The position numbers were made by a program, and so were the translations under genes. From the NCBI RefSeq assembly GCF_036013975.1, contig NZ_CP107904.1, positions 2,294,001 to 2,358,000 on the forward strand: DNA of 64,000 nucleotides. Direction: 5' to 3'. Position 1 is the stretch's first letter; every line of letters starts with the position of its first letter. This DNA comes from Kitasatospora sp. NBC_00458. GTDB taxonomy: Bacteria > Actinomycetota > Actinomycetes > Streptomycetales > Streptomycetaceae. The notes beneath the pieces are model-generated. The model was not told where the DNA came from. It worked only from the letters and a program-made list of their open reading frames with translations, and did no database searches. This document shows, piece by piece, positions 7,517-16,141 of the stretch.

Positions 7517-9154
7517 ATGTCCCGGCACGACGTGGCGCCGTACCCGGACACCGACGGAACCGGGGACGCCGCAGCCGCAGCCGTCGGCGCGGCCACCGGC
7601 CGACCCACCGCCCTCCGCCTCCCCCCGCGCGCCCGCACGATCGCGCTCACCGCGCTCTGCTTCGCCGTCTGCCTCGCCATCGGCGCCCAGCAGTGGACCA
7701 CCGCCCAGCTGGGCGGCTTCGACCTCGGCATCTTCGACCAGGGCGTGCGCGGCTACGCGAACCTCGGACTGCCGGTGTCGACGCTCAAGAGCTACCACCA
7801 CGAGTTCCCGCCCGGCTTCTCGCTCCTCGGCGACCACTTCTCCCCGGTGATCGCCCTGATGGCGCCGCTCTACTGGCTCTGGGACGACCCGCGCTCGCTC
7901 CTCCTCGGCCAGGCCCTCTGCTTCGCGGCCGGTGTGCCGCTGATCCGCCGCGTCGCCGACCACTGCTTCGCCGGCGCCGACCCGCGCACCGCCCGCCGTG
8001 CCGCCGACCTGGCCGCGCTCGCGTACGGGCTGGGCTGGCCGCTGCTGGTGGCCTCGCGCGGCGGCTTCCACGAGGTGGCGTTCGCGGTGCCGCTCACCCT
8101 GCTGATGCTGGAGCGCGGGCTGGCCCGCCGCTACGGCACCGCCGCGCTCGCCGCGCTGCTGCTCTGCTGCACCAAGGAGGACATGGGGCTGGCGGTCGGC
8201 GCGTACGGGCTGGTGCTGCTGCTGCGGGCCCGCCGGGACACCGATCCGGCGCGGCGCCGGCAGACCGCCCGCTGGGGCACCGGCCTGCTGGTCGGCGGGC
8301 CGCTCGCCTCGGCCGTCGCGATCGCCTGGCTGGTCCCGGCGATGGGCGGGGTGCCCGGCTACTACTGGAACTACCAGGCGCTCGGCGAGGACGGCGGCTC
8401 GGCCGTCGCCAACGTGCTGTCCGACCCGACCCGGCTCGTCTCGGCCTTCGTCGACGCACCGCTCAAGCCGCTGCTGCTGCTCTGGATCTTCGGCACGCTC
8501 CTCCTCCTGCCGCTGCGCTCCGCGACGATCCTCTGCGCCCTGCCGCTGCTCGCCGAGCGGGTGCTCTCCAGCAACCCGAACCACTGGTCGATCGCCCGGC
8601 ACTACGACGCGTTCCTCTGGCCGATCCTGCTGGTCGCCGCCCTGGAGGTGCTGGGCCGCCGCCACGACCGCGTCCTGACCCGGCGCCTCGGCGTGGCGGC
8701 CGCGGCCCTCACCGTCGCGGTGGCGCTGCCGCTCGGGGCGGCGAACCTGTTCGTGCCCGGCTACTGGCAGCCGAAGACGAGCGAGGCCGCGCTGCTGCGC
8801 GGTGCCGAGCGGATCCCGGACGGCGCCTCCGTCGAGGCCGACAACCAGGCCGCGCCCAGGCTGACCGCCCGGACCGACGTGGTCCTCGTGGACGAGAAGC
8901 CGCGCGGCCGCGAGTACGTGCTGATCCGTGCCGACAAGCGGTCCTTCCCGTTCCGGACCGACCGCGAGCAGGCGGCCAGGATCGAGCTGCTGCTGGCGCA
9001 CGGCTACCGGACGCTCTGGTCGGAGGACGGTGTCGTCCTGCTGCACCGGGAGAGCACCGAGCCGGTCCCCGGCGAGCACGTGCCCGGCCCGGACAGCACC
9101 CCGTACCAGGACGAGGTCCCGTCGGACGTCGGCCACAACCTCTTCCGGGGCTGA
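7517..9154 (+). CDS. DUF2079 family polytopic membrane protein
   Basis: 545 residues; ATG at 7517 with GGAGG at 7504-7508. After a polar N-terminus of about 40 residues come about ten hydrophobic segments. The stretch FDLGIFDQGVRGYA and FSLLGDHFSPVIALMAPLYW is characteristic of DUF2079, a group related in architecture to GT-C-type glycosyltransferases that use polyprenyl-linked sugars. The Asp-rich FDLGIFDQ loop occupies the place where such enzymes carry catalytic acids. The C-terminal 150 residues are soluble. No neighbouring glycan genes, so the substrate cannot be named. Confidence 0.87.
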   Translation: MSRHDVAPYPDTDGTGDAAAAAVGAATGRPTALRLPPRARTIALTALCFAVCLAIGAQQWTTAQLGGFDLGIFDQGVRGYANLGLPVSTLKSYHHEFPPGFSLLGDHFSPVIALMAPLYWLWDDPRSLLLGQALCFAAGVPLIRRVADHCFAGADPRTARRAADLAALAYGLGWPLLVASRGGFHEVAFAVPLTLLMLERGLARRYGTAALAALLLCCTKEDMGLAVGAYGLVLLLRARRDTDPARRRQTARWGTGLLVGGPLASAVAIAWLVPAMGGVPGYYWNYQALGEDGGSAVANVLSDPTRLVSAFVDAPLKPLLLLWIFGTLLLLPLRSATILCALPLLAERVLSSNPNHWSIARHYDAFLWPILLVAALEVLGRRHDRVLTRRLGVAAAALTVAVALPLGAANLFVPGYWQPKTSEAALLRGAERIPDGASVEADNQAAPRLTARTDVVLVDEKPRGREYVLIRADKRSFPFRTDREQAARIELLLAHGYRTLWSEDGVVLLHRESTEPVPGEHVPGPDSTPYQDEVPSDVGHNLFRG

Positions 9155-9208
9155 CCGGCCGGACCCCCGGGCCGGGTGGCGGGGGCGTCGGCTTGTAGCT
9201 TCGTGATC

Positions 9209-9700
9209 ATGGAACAACCGACCGGAACCACCACCGACCAGGCACCGGCCGACCCGGCCGCCACCGACGACCTGCTGGCCACCCAGCCCGTCGGCTACTG
9301 GAGCGGACTGGCCCACGCGGCCGTCACCCGGCACCTGCGCGACGCCATGGCCGGGATCGACGCCACCCAGCCCCAGTACTGGGTGCTCAACCGCGTGAAC
9401 GGCGGGCCCGCGGCGCCGGTCCGCGAGGAGGTGGTCGCCCAGCTGTCGCCGCTCGCGGACGGGCCGCACGAGATCGGCCGGGTCGTCGACCAGCTGCTCC
9501 ACCGCGGCTGGCTCCGCGCCGACGCCGAACGGCGCCTGCACCTCACCGACGCCGGGGAGGCCGCCAGGCTGAGGCTGCGCGCGCTGGTGACCGAGCTGCG
9601 CGCCGTGGTCCACCAGGGCATCGACGACGAGGAGTACGCCGCCGCCCTCCGGGTGCTGCGCCGGATGATCGCCAACGTCGAGGGAGCCGAGCGGCCCTGA
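9209..9700 (+). CDS. MarR-like winged-helix regulator
   Basis: 163 residues. The central part (DATQPQYWVLNRVNGG, then EIGRVVDQLLHRGWL and ADAERRLHLTDAGEAARL) is a MarR-type winged helix with the wing before LTDAG. The ATG has no ribosome binding site but the hexamer TAGCTT ends 7 nt before it, so leaderless transcription is likely. The gene follows the DUF2079 gene by 54 nt and is followed by a repeat-rich hairpin region. Ligand and target unknown. Confidence 0.85.
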   Translation: MEQPTGTTTDQAPADPAATDDLLATQPVGYWSGLAHAAVTRHLRDAMAGIDATQPQYWVLNRVNGGPAAPVREEVVAQLSPLADGPHEIGRVVDQLLHRGWLRADAERRLHLTDAGEAARLRLRALVTELRAVVHQGIDDEEYAAALRVLRRMIANVEGAERP

Positions 9701-9706
9701 GAAGTG

Positions 9707-9852
9707 TTTGCAAAGTCCCACTTTGCAAAGTCCCGCCGGGTCCGCGACACCGGGAACCTCCCCCAGCCTCCGGCCGGGAGGTACCCCCACCCCAGCCTCC
9801 CGCCGGGAGGTGCCCCCACCGGCCCGGGCCTGGTCCGACGGGACTTTGCAAA
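9707..9852. repeat. Composite extragenic repeat: TTTGCAAAGTCCC copies and 29-bp tandem repeat
   Basis: TTTGCAAAGTCCC occurs at 9707-9719 and 9722-9734 and again inverted as GGGACTTTGCAAA at 9840-9852, closing a long potential hairpin. Between them is a tandem pair of 29-bp units (9762-9790 and 9791-9819) that each contain a CCTCC-GGCCG-GGAGG mini-hairpin; units of this last kind are common in Streptomyces genomes. It sits between the convergent MarR-like and SGNH genes and can serve as a bidirectional terminator. Confidence 0.7.
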
Positions 9853-9936
9853 GAGGCCCTGCGGCTGCCCTGGCGTCCGTCCCACACCTGCACACCCGCC
9901 GACTGCCGACGGCCGGCCGCCGACGGCCGCCGGCTG

Positions 9937-10734
9937 CTACGCCTCGCACTCCTCGAACGGCAGCAGCTCCGGGCGCTTCGGCGGGCGGCCGTCACCGGAG
10001 GAGCGGCCGGTGAGCCGGCGGCCGACCCACGGGCCCAGGTGGGTCCGGGCCCAGCGGGCGTCGGCGGCCAGCTTCTCGGTGCGGCGGGGCGGGGCGGCGG
10101 GCGGCAGCGGCGCGCGCCAGTCGAAGGCGGCGGGGCGGCCGAGCGCCTCCAGCACGGCCTCGGCGACCCGGCGGTGGCCCTCGGGCGAGAGGTGCAGCCG
10201 GTCCTCGGCCCAGAGCCTGCGGTCGTCGAAGCAGGGCGCCGAGAAGAGGTCGACCACGGCGATGCCCGGGTCCTGGGCGAGCTCGTGGACGAAGCCCTTC
10301 ATCCGCAGGATGGCCGGGAGCAGCCGGGCCGAGCCCGCCATCCGCCGGGTCGGGTCGGTGCTGGTGAACATGACCACGGTGGCGCCGGTGGCGCGCAGCA
10401 CGGTGGCGGAGCGGCCGAGGAGCTCCTCGACGCGGGCGACGTCGCAGCGCGGCCGCAGCACGTCGTTGAGGCCGCCGGCGAGGGTGACCAGTTCGGCGCC
10501 CATCGCGGCGGCGGTGTCGATCTGCTCGTCGTGGATCTGGCCGATGAGCTTGCCGCGGACGGCGAGGTTGGCGTACCGGAAGTCCCCGGCCGGGTGCTCG
10601 GCGGCGAGGCGGTCGGCGAGGCGGTCCGCCCAGCCCCGGTAGTGGCCGTCGGACCGCAGCTCGTCGCACATGCCCTCGGTGAAGGAGTCTCCGACGGCGA
10701 CGTAACTGCTGTAGGTGGTGGGCGCGTGGCGCAC
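9937..10734 (-). CDS. SGNH/GDSL hydrolase
   Basis: 265 residues from a GTG at 10732-10734, with GGAGAA about 6 nt upstream. The three SGNH landmarks are visible: block I YVAVGDSFTEGM (nucleophile Ser), block III TLAGGLNDVLRP (Asn), and block V DRLHLSPEGHRRV (Asp/His). There is no signal peptide, so it is a cytoplasmic esterase-like enzyme, unlike the secreted SGNH lipase at 25944. The physiological ester substrate is not evident. Confidence 0.92.
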   Translation of the reverse strand: MRHAPTTYSSYVAVGDSFTEGMCDELRSDGHYRGWADRLADRLAAEHPAGDFRYANLAVRGKLIGQIHDEQIDTAAAMGAELVTLAGGLNDVLRPRCDVARVEELLGRSATVLRATGATVVMFTSTDPTRRMAGSARLLPAILRMKGFVHELAQDPGIAVVDLFSAPCFDDRRLWAEDRLHLSPEGHRRVAEAVLEALGRPAAFDWRAPLPPAAPPRRTEKLAADARWARTHLGPWVGRRLTGRSSGDGRPPKRPELLPFEECEA

Positions 10735-11142
10735 GGCGTTCTCCGCAGTCTTCTCGATGGCCCGACGATCGTACGCGCAGGGCCGGTGCCCCTTCCGGCG
10801 GCACCCCCGCCGGGCCGCCGGGCCGGGGCGGGCGACAAGCGGATGCCGATCCGCCGTTTATCGCCGCCCGGCAGAGTCGTGCGGGTCGGGAGGGACGGCC
10901 GCGAGCAGCGCGGGCCGTCTGCGCGGATCGACGACCGGCATCGGGGGGTTCCGGACGCGGCGGCGAATTCCCGGCACCGCCGGGCCGCGGGTGCGGCGCC
11001 TCCCACACGGGCGCCCCCGCGGCCGGGTCGCGTCCCGGGACGGAAGCCACCGGAACAGGGGCCGGGCCCGGGCGGCGGCGCGGACGCCCGGGCCGACGGA
11101 GCCGGGGGCGGACTCCGGCGGGTCGGCCTGCGGCGGGGTCGG
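10735..11142. other. 408-bp intergenic region without a supported gene
   Basis: Open frames here are Arg/Gly/Pro-rich and lack family features. The left end must carry the promoter of the SGNH hydrolase (minus strand). No strong repeat or hairpin seen apart from G+C-rich self-complementary runs. Confidence 0.5.
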
Positions 11143-11628
11143 CTAGCCCGCGAGCACCGCGCCGTCCGCCGCTTCTGCCGCCGCCTCCACCGCCGCCTCC
11201 GAGGCGCCTTCCGGACCCACCCCGGCCGACGGCCCGGCCGGCAGCCGGCCTGACGCCGCGTCCGGCTCCCCCGTGATCCAGTGCGACCGCACCGCGTCGG
11301 TCGGCCGCTGCTCGCCGAGCGCCGGGAGTCCCCAGGCACCGAGCGCGTCGACGACCGGGCGGAGGGCGGCCCCGCGGTCGGTCAGCTCGTAGACGGTGGC
11401 GTTGGCCGGCCGCTCCAGCCGGCGACGGCCCACCAGCCCCTCGCCCTCCAGCTGCTTGAGGCGCGCGGCGAGGATGTCGGTGGAGACGCCGGGCAGGTCG
11501 GCGTGGAGGTCGGTGTAGCGGCGCGGGCCGGCGAGGAGTTCACGGACGATCAGGAGGCTCCAGCGCTCCCCCACCGCGTCCAGGGCGCGGGCGACGGCGC
11601 AGTACTGGTCGTAGCTTCGGCGTGACAT
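11143..11628 (-). CDS. HxlR-family transcriptional regulator
   Basis: 161 residues if the ATG at 11626-11628 is used; this gives the usual HxlR opening MSRRSYDQYCAVARALDAVG, whereas longer starts add MAMLIH. Hallmarks are GERWSLLIVRELLAGPRRYTDL, the recognition helix VSTDILAARLKQLEGEGLV and the wing NATVYELTDRGAAL. The C-terminal 45 residues are Ala/Gly-rich. It is divergent from alaA with a 97-bp gap that holds the palindrome at 11660-11675, so alaA or the regulator itself is the probable target. Confidence 0.9.
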   Translation of the reverse strand: MSRRSYDQYCAVARALDAVGERWSLLIVRELLAGPRRYTDLHADLPGVSTDILAARLKQLEGEGLVGRRRLERPANATVYELTDRGAALRPVVDALGAWGLPALGEQRPTDAVRSHWITGEPDAASGRLPAGPSAGVGPEGASEAAVEAAAEAADGAVLAG

Positions 11629-11659
11629 GTGGATCAGCATAGCCAAAAGGTTGGACTTT

Positions 11660-11675
11660 CCAAGTGCTTACTTGG
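11660..11675. promoter_or_regulatory. Palindrome CCAAGT-GCTT-ACTTGG, probable HxlR operator
   Basis: Perfect 6-bp arms with a 4-nt centre in the divergent region between the HxlR gene and alaA. HxlR-type dimers bind short inverted repeats like this close to their own promoters. Assignment is by position and symmetry. Confidence 0.5.
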
Positions 11676-11725
11676 TAGAACAAAGCAACCAGGATCGATG
11701 CGGTGCGACGGTCGGGAGGCCGCAG

Positions 11726-12940
11726 ATGGAGTTTCGGCAGTCCAGCAAGCTGAATGACGTGTGCTACGAGATCCGCGGGCCGGTGGTCGACCAGGCCAAC
11801 GCGCTGGAGGAGGCCGGGCACAGCGTGCTCCGGCTGAACACAGGCAACCCGGCCGCGTTCGGCTTCGAGGCGCCCGAGGAGATCATCCAGGACATCATCC
11901 GCAACCTCCCCAACGCCCACGGCTACAGCGACTCCCGCGGCATCCTGCCCGCCCGGCGCGCCGTCGTGCAGTACTACCAGCAGCGCGGCGTCAGCGGCGT
12001 CACCGTCAACGACGTCTTCCTCGGCAACGGCGTCTCCGAGCTGATCCAGATGGCCGTCACCGCACTGGTGGACGACGGTGACGAGGTGCTCGTCCCGATG
12101 CCGGACTACCCGCTCTGGACCGCCGTGGTCCGGCTGGCGGGCGGCAAGGCCGTGCACTACGCCTGCGACGAGCAGGCGGAGTGGTACCCGGACCTCGACG
12201 ACATCGCGTCCAAGATCACCGCCCGCACCAAGGCCATCGTCGTCATCAACCCCAACAACCCCACCGGCGCGGTCTACCCGAAGGAGCTGCTGGAGGGCAT
12301 CCTCGACCTCGCCCGCCGGCACCAGCTGATGGTCCTCGCCGACGAGATCTACGACAAGATCCTCTACGACGGCACCGAGCACCACTGCCTGGCCGCACTC
12401 GCCGAGGACGTCCTCACCCTCACCTTCAACGGCCTCTCCAAGTCCTACCGGGTGGCCGGCTTCCGCAGCGGCTGGCTGGTCGTCTCCGGGCCCAAGCAGC
12501 ACGCGTCCGACTACCTGGAGGGCCTCACCATGCTCTCCGGCATGCGGCTCTGCCCCAACGTCCCGGCCCAGTACGCCGTCCAGGCCGCGCTCGGCGGCCA
12601 CCAGTCCATCAACGACCTGGTCCTGCCCACCGGCCGCCTCACCGAGCAGCGCGACGTCGCCCACCGGGCGCTCAACGAGATCCCCGGCGTCAGCTGCGTC
12701 CGCCCCAAGGGCGCGCTGTACGCCTTCGCCAAGCTGGACCCCGCCGTCCACCGGATCGTCGACGACGAGCGCTTCGTGCTGGACCTGCTGCTCCGCGAGA
12801 AGATCCACGTCGTCCAGGGCACCGGCTTCAACTGGCCCCGCCCCGACCACTTCCGCTTCGTCACCCTCCCCCGGGCCGACGACCTGGAGACGGCGATCAA
12901 CCGGATCGGCCGCTTCCTGGCCACCTACCGGCAGGTCTAG
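11726..12940 (+). CDS. alaA: Alanine-synthesising aminotransferase (AlaA type)
   Basis: 404 residues; ATG at 11726 with GGGAGG at 11714-11719. The opening SSKLNDVCYEIRGPV and LRLNTGNPAAFGFEAP closely follow the AlaA subgroup of class I/II aminotransferases, which convert pyruvate to alanine with glutamate as donor and pyridoxal phosphate as cofactor. The cofactor lysine is Lys at about 239 in NGLSKSYRVAGFRSGW; NPNNPTGAVY and ADEIYDKILYDG supply the Asn and Asp/Tyr that hold the ring. Length is normal. Cytoplasmic. Divergent HxlR regulator at 11143 may control it. Confidence 0.93.
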   Translation: MEFRQSSKLNDVCYEIRGPVVDQANALEEAGHSVLRLNTGNPAAFGFEAPEEIIQDIIRNLPNAHGYSDSRGILPARRAVVQYYQQRGVSGVTVNDVFLGNGVSELIQMAVTALVDDGDEVLVPMPDYPLWTAVVRLAGGKAVHYACDEQAEWYPDLDDIASKITARTKAIVVINPNNPTGAVYPKELLEGILDLARRHQLMVLADEIYDKILYDGTEHHCLAALAEDVLTLTFNGLSKSYRVAGFRSGWLVVSGPKQHASDYLEGLTMLSGMRLCPNVPAQYAVQAALGGHQSINDLVLPTGRLTEQRDVAHRALNEIPGVSCVRPKGALYAFAKLDPAVHRIVDDERFVLDLLLREKIHVVQGTGFNWPRPDHFRFVTLPRADDLETAINRIGRFLATYRQV

Positions 12941-13054
12941 GCCCTCCCTTTCGGATCTCGCCGGGCCGCCACCGCCCGGGCCGGAGCCCCACCACCGGCA
13001 CGGCACCGGGCACGGCACCGGGCAGGGGCACGCGAGCGCCTAGGCTGGGCTTCC

Positions 13055-13387
13055 ATGACCGTTCTGCGCTCCGCCGTCCTCTTCGCCCTCGCCGCGGTCG
13101 CCGAGATCGGGGGCTGCTGGCTGATCTGGCAGAGCGTGCGCGAGGACCGGCCGTGGTGGCTGGCCGGCCTGGGGGTCGTCGTGCTCGGCGGGTACGGGTT
13201 CGTCGCCGCGCTCCAGCCCGACGCGGACTTCGGGCGGGTGCTGGCCGCCTACGGCGGGGTGTTCGTGGCCGGCTCGCTGCTCTGGGGGGTGGTCGTGGAC
13301 GGCTTCCGGCCCACCCGCTACGACGTGCTCGGCGCGCTGGTCTGCCTCACCGGGGTCGCCGTGATCATGTACGGGCCCCGGCGCTGA
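13055..13387 (+). CDS. YnfA/UPF0060 family small membrane protein
   Basis: 110 residues, four transmembrane segments, the standard size for this family (a relative of small multidrug resistance proteins). Typical stretches are [14 protein letters not shown] near the N-terminus, [20 protein letters not shown] in the middle and [20 protein letters not shown] at the end. TAGGCT ends 8 nt before the ATG and there is no ribosome binding site, suggesting a leaderless transcript. Role in the cell is not established for the family. Confidence 0.93.
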   Translation: MTVLRSAVLFALAAVAEIGGCWLIWQSVREDRPWWLAGLGVVVLGGYGFVAALQPDADFGRVLAAYGGVFVAGSLLWGVVVDGFRPTRYDVLGALVCLTGVAVIMYGPRR

Positions 13388-13522
13388 GGCACCGGGGCCC
13401 GTGACGGCCGCCCGCCGAGCGCGGACCGGGCGTCCGACCGATCGGCGGAGCCGCGGGACAGGCGGAACGACAGGAACGGCAGGAACGACAGAACGGCAGG
13501 AACGGCAGAGCGGCAGGAGCGG

Positions 13523-15190
13523 CTACCGGCCCCAGCCGCCGCCCTGGCCGTCGTCGTCGTGGTCGCTGTCCCAGCCCTCGCCGACCGTGCGCAGGATCGT
13601 GTAGTGGTCGACCCGGGTGCCGTCCTCCTTCAGGGCGGTCACCGTCATCTCCGACTTCAGGCCCAGGTGCGCCGGCTTCACGTCGACCTTGATGAAGGAG
13701 TATCCGGTGTAGCGGACCCGCGACCACTCGACCGTCTCGGTCACCTTCACCCCGCCCTTGGCGAAGTGGTAGGTGTTCACCGCGTCGACCCGCTGCTCGT
13801 GGCCCTCGTAGGTGTCCGGCGCGTCGAAGCTGTACAGGCTGCGACCGGCCGCGCCCGCGGTCACGTACACCACGCCGTCCCTGGCCGGCTCGACGGTGCC
13901 GCCGCTCGGCACCGCCCGGGAGACCTTGTTGCCGAGTATCGCGTCGGTGCGCTCGTACACGTGGTTGTGGCCGTTGATCACCAGGTCGACCCGGTACTTC
14001 TCGAACAGCGGCACCCAGGCCTCGCGCACCCCGCCCTCGGAGGCGTGCTGGTGGGTCGTCGAGAACGCGCAGTGGTGGAAGAAGACGACCACGAAGTCGA
14101 CGGTCTCGTCGTTCCGCAGGTCCTTCAGGGTCCGCTCCAGCCAGCGGGTCTGCTTGCCCGCCGAGATGCCCAGGTTCGCCGGGATCTCGTAGGAGACGTC
14201 GTTGGCGTCCAGCGAGATGACGCCCACGTTCTTGTAGCGGAACGAGTAGACGCCGGGGACGGCCCGCCGGTCCGGGCCGTTGTCCGGCAGGTAGAAGCGG
14301 GCGTTCTCGCCGCCGTAGCCGTTGGGCGAGTACCAGGCCTCCATGTCGTGGTTGCCGTAGGAGACCATCCACGGGACCTTCGACGCCACCGTCTCGGTCT
14401 GCGCCAGGAAGGCGTCCCAGGTCGCGGCGTTGTAGACCGACTTGTCGGAGTCCTGGCCGGAGCCGGCCGGGTCGGCGTAGCAGATGTCGCCGGCGTGCAG
14501 GTGGAAGGCCGGGTCCTGGGCCAGGATGACGTGGTCGTTGCCCTTGGCGTGGTCGCTCACGCCCTGGTCGCCGAAGGCGGTGAAGGTGAACGGCTCGTAC
14601 ACCTTGCCCCAGCGGTGGTCGCGCGAGGGCGCGGTGCGGAAGGTGCCCAGGGTGGAGACCGCCTGCTGCGAGGCCGGGTCGAAGCCCTGGTGGCCGACGC
14701 CGTAGTAGTAGGTGGTGTCGGGGGCGAGGTCCTCCAGCGCCACGTGCAGGTAGTACTGGTCCACCGGCTGACCGGTCGGGGTGAGCGCCGGGGTGTGCAG
14801 CGCGCGCACCTCCGCCTCGATCCTGTGGCCGAGGTCCCAAGGGTGCCTGCCGTAGCGCAGGAAGGGCCGCTTCACGGGGGCCGGGACCTGCCAGGAGACC
14901 CGGAACTGGGTGTCCGGCTCGGGGCCGAAGGCCAGGTGGCGGCCGATCGGGGCGACCAGCGAGCCGTCGATGCCCGCCGCCGTACCCCCCGTCAGCAGCT
15001 GCGGCGAGACCGGGGCCGCCGTGGCGGTGCCGCTGCCCAGCGCGCCGCCCACCGCCAGCGCGCTCACCGAGACGGCTCCGGCGCGCAGCATCCGGCGGCG
15101 CGAGAACCGGGCCCGCAGGTACTCGTGCTGCTCGGCCATGCTCATGCGTTCGGCGAGCTTCGCGGGCACGCCCATGTTCGGAGTTTCCAT
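13523..15190 (-). CDS. Tat-exported purple-acid-phosphatase-like metallophosphoesterase
   Basis: 555 residues from the ATG at 15188-15190 (METPNMGVPAKL); the upstream in-frame stretch is not protein-like. A twin-arginine signal (RFSRRRMLRAGAVSVSALAV) around residues 33-65 means export in folded form. An FN3-like domain of the purple acid phosphatase type follows, then the metal centre: TAFGDQG, HAGDICYAD, SYGNHDME, VVFFHH and NGHNHVYER. These give the two-metal (Fe/Zn or Fe/Mn) site of phosphomonoesterases. Probable role is phosphate scavenging outside the cell. No PhoP box was recognised upstream. Divergent from the ThuA-like gene. Confidence 0.92.
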   Translation of the reverse strand: METPNMGVPAKLAERMSMAEQHEYLRARFSRRRMLRAGAVSVSALAVGGALGSGTATAAPVSPQLLTGGTAAGIDGSLVAPIGRHLAFGPEPDTQFRVSWQVPAPVKRPFLRYGRHPWDLGHRIEAEVRALHTPALTPTGQPVDQYYLHVALEDLAPDTTYYYGVGHQGFDPASQQAVSTLGTFRTAPSRDHRWGKVYEPFTFTAFGDQGVSDHAKGNDHVILAQDPAFHLHAGDICYADPAGSGQDSDKSVYNAATWDAFLAQTETVASKVPWMVSYGNHDMEAWYSPNGYGGENARFYLPDNGPDRRAVPGVYSFRYKNVGVISLDANDVSYEIPANLGISAGKQTRWLERTLKDLRNDETVDFVVVFFHHCAFSTTHQHASEGGVREAWVPLFEKYRVDLVINGHNHVYERTDAILGNKVSRAVPSGGTVEPARDGVVYVTAGAAGRSLYSFDAPDTYEGHEQRVDAVNTYHFAKGGVKVTETVEWSRVRYTGYSFIKVDVKPAHLGLKSEMTVTALKEDGTRVDHYTILRTVGEGWDSDHDDDGQGGGWGR

Positions 15191-15346
15191 GAACCGGACT
15201 CTTCCAGCGGCGTGTTGACCGCACACGGACGCCCGGTGAACGAGCCCCGGCGCACCGGTCAGTCGGACGCCAATGTTCTGCCATGCCTCGGCAAAGGCCC
15301 CCTCGGGACCGGCCGCCACCCCGCCCACCTGGCAGGATCATCCCCC

Positions 15347-16006
15347 ATGGCACGGATCCTGATCTACCGTCGCAACCTCCGCTTCCCGCACGCCTCGGCC
15401 CTGGACGGCTCCCGGGCGCTGGAGGAGCTCGGCGTGCGGCACGGCTTCACCGCCGACGCCACCGAGGACCCGGCCGTCTTCCGGCCCGACGTCCTGCGCC
15501 GGTACGCGGCCGTGGTCTTCCTCTCCACCGGCGGCGAGGTCCTCGACGAGGCCGGGCAGGACGCCCTGCGCGCGCACCTGACCGCCGGTCACGGCTGGCT
15601 GGGCGTGCACGCGGCCTCGACCACCGCGTACGAGTGGCCGTGGTTCGAGGGCCTGGTGGGCGCCAGGTTCGACCGGCACCCGCCGATCCAGCGCGCGTAC
15701 GTCGCGGTCGCCGACGCAGGCCACCCGGCCACCGCCCACCTCCCGGCGCGCTGGGAGTGGACCGACGAGTGGTACGACTTCCGCTCCGACCCGCGCGAGC
15801 GGGGCGCCCGCGTCCTGCTCACCGTCGACGAGGCCGACTACCGGGGGGCCTCGATGGGGCTCGCCGACCGCCACCCGATCGCCTGGTGCGGTGAGCACGA
15901 CGGCGTCCCCACCTTCTACACCTCCCTCGGCCACGCCCCCGAGGCGTACGCGGACCCGGCCTTCCGCGCCCACCTGCTCGGGGGGCTGCGGCACGTCCTG
16001 GCCTGA
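15347..16006 (+). CDS. ThuA-like domain protein
   Basis: 219 residues. The fold is glutamine-amidotransferase-like: RILIYRRNLRFPHASAL, then YAAVVFLSTGGEVLDEAGQDAL, GWLGVHAAS, WPWFEGLVGARFDRHP, and the terminal YTSLGHAPEAYADPAFRAHLLGGL. The last stretch is the best ThuA signature. The family is named for trehalose utilisation and often works on sugar oxidation products, but no sugar genes are near here. The cysteine nucleophile of true amidotransferases is replaced by His in GVHAAS. No signal peptide. Confidence 0.9.
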   Translation: MARILIYRRNLRFPHASALDGSRALEELGVRHGFTADATEDPAVFRPDVLRRYAAVVFLSTGGEVLDEAGQDALRAHLTAGHGWLGVHAASTTAYEWPWFEGLVGARFDRHPPIQRAYVAVADAGHPATAHLPARWEWTDEWYDFRSDPRERGARVLLTVDEADYRGASMGLADRHPIAWCGEHDGVPTFYTSLGHAPEAYADPAFRAHLLGGLRHVLA

Positions 16007-16056
16007 GCGCGCACCGGAGCCCCGGCGGCAACGGGTGTCACGGCAGCCGGGCACGC

Positions 16057-16097
16057 GCCGGACCCGCCCGGAGCGAGGGGCTCCGGGCGGGTCCGGC
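16057..16097. terminator. Bidirectional hairpin terminator
   Basis: Perfect 18-bp stem (16057-16074 with 16080-16097) around a 5-nt loop, between the convergent ThuA-like and SpaA-repeat genes. There is no T-run, as is usual in streptomycetes. Confidence 0.8.
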
Positions 16098-16141
16098 GTT
16101 CCGACGGTCAGCTGTTCCCGTGTTCCCGACGTCCTGCGTTC

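Noticed and set aside
6101..9949. Apparent 1,282-residue minus-strand protein
   Set aside because: Only the first part read from 7219 down to 6101 (pentapeptide protein) is real; the rest is antisense to the DUF2079 gene.
10715..11146. 143-codon plus-strand frame
   Set aside because: Arg/Ala/Gly-rich with no start signal and no domain.
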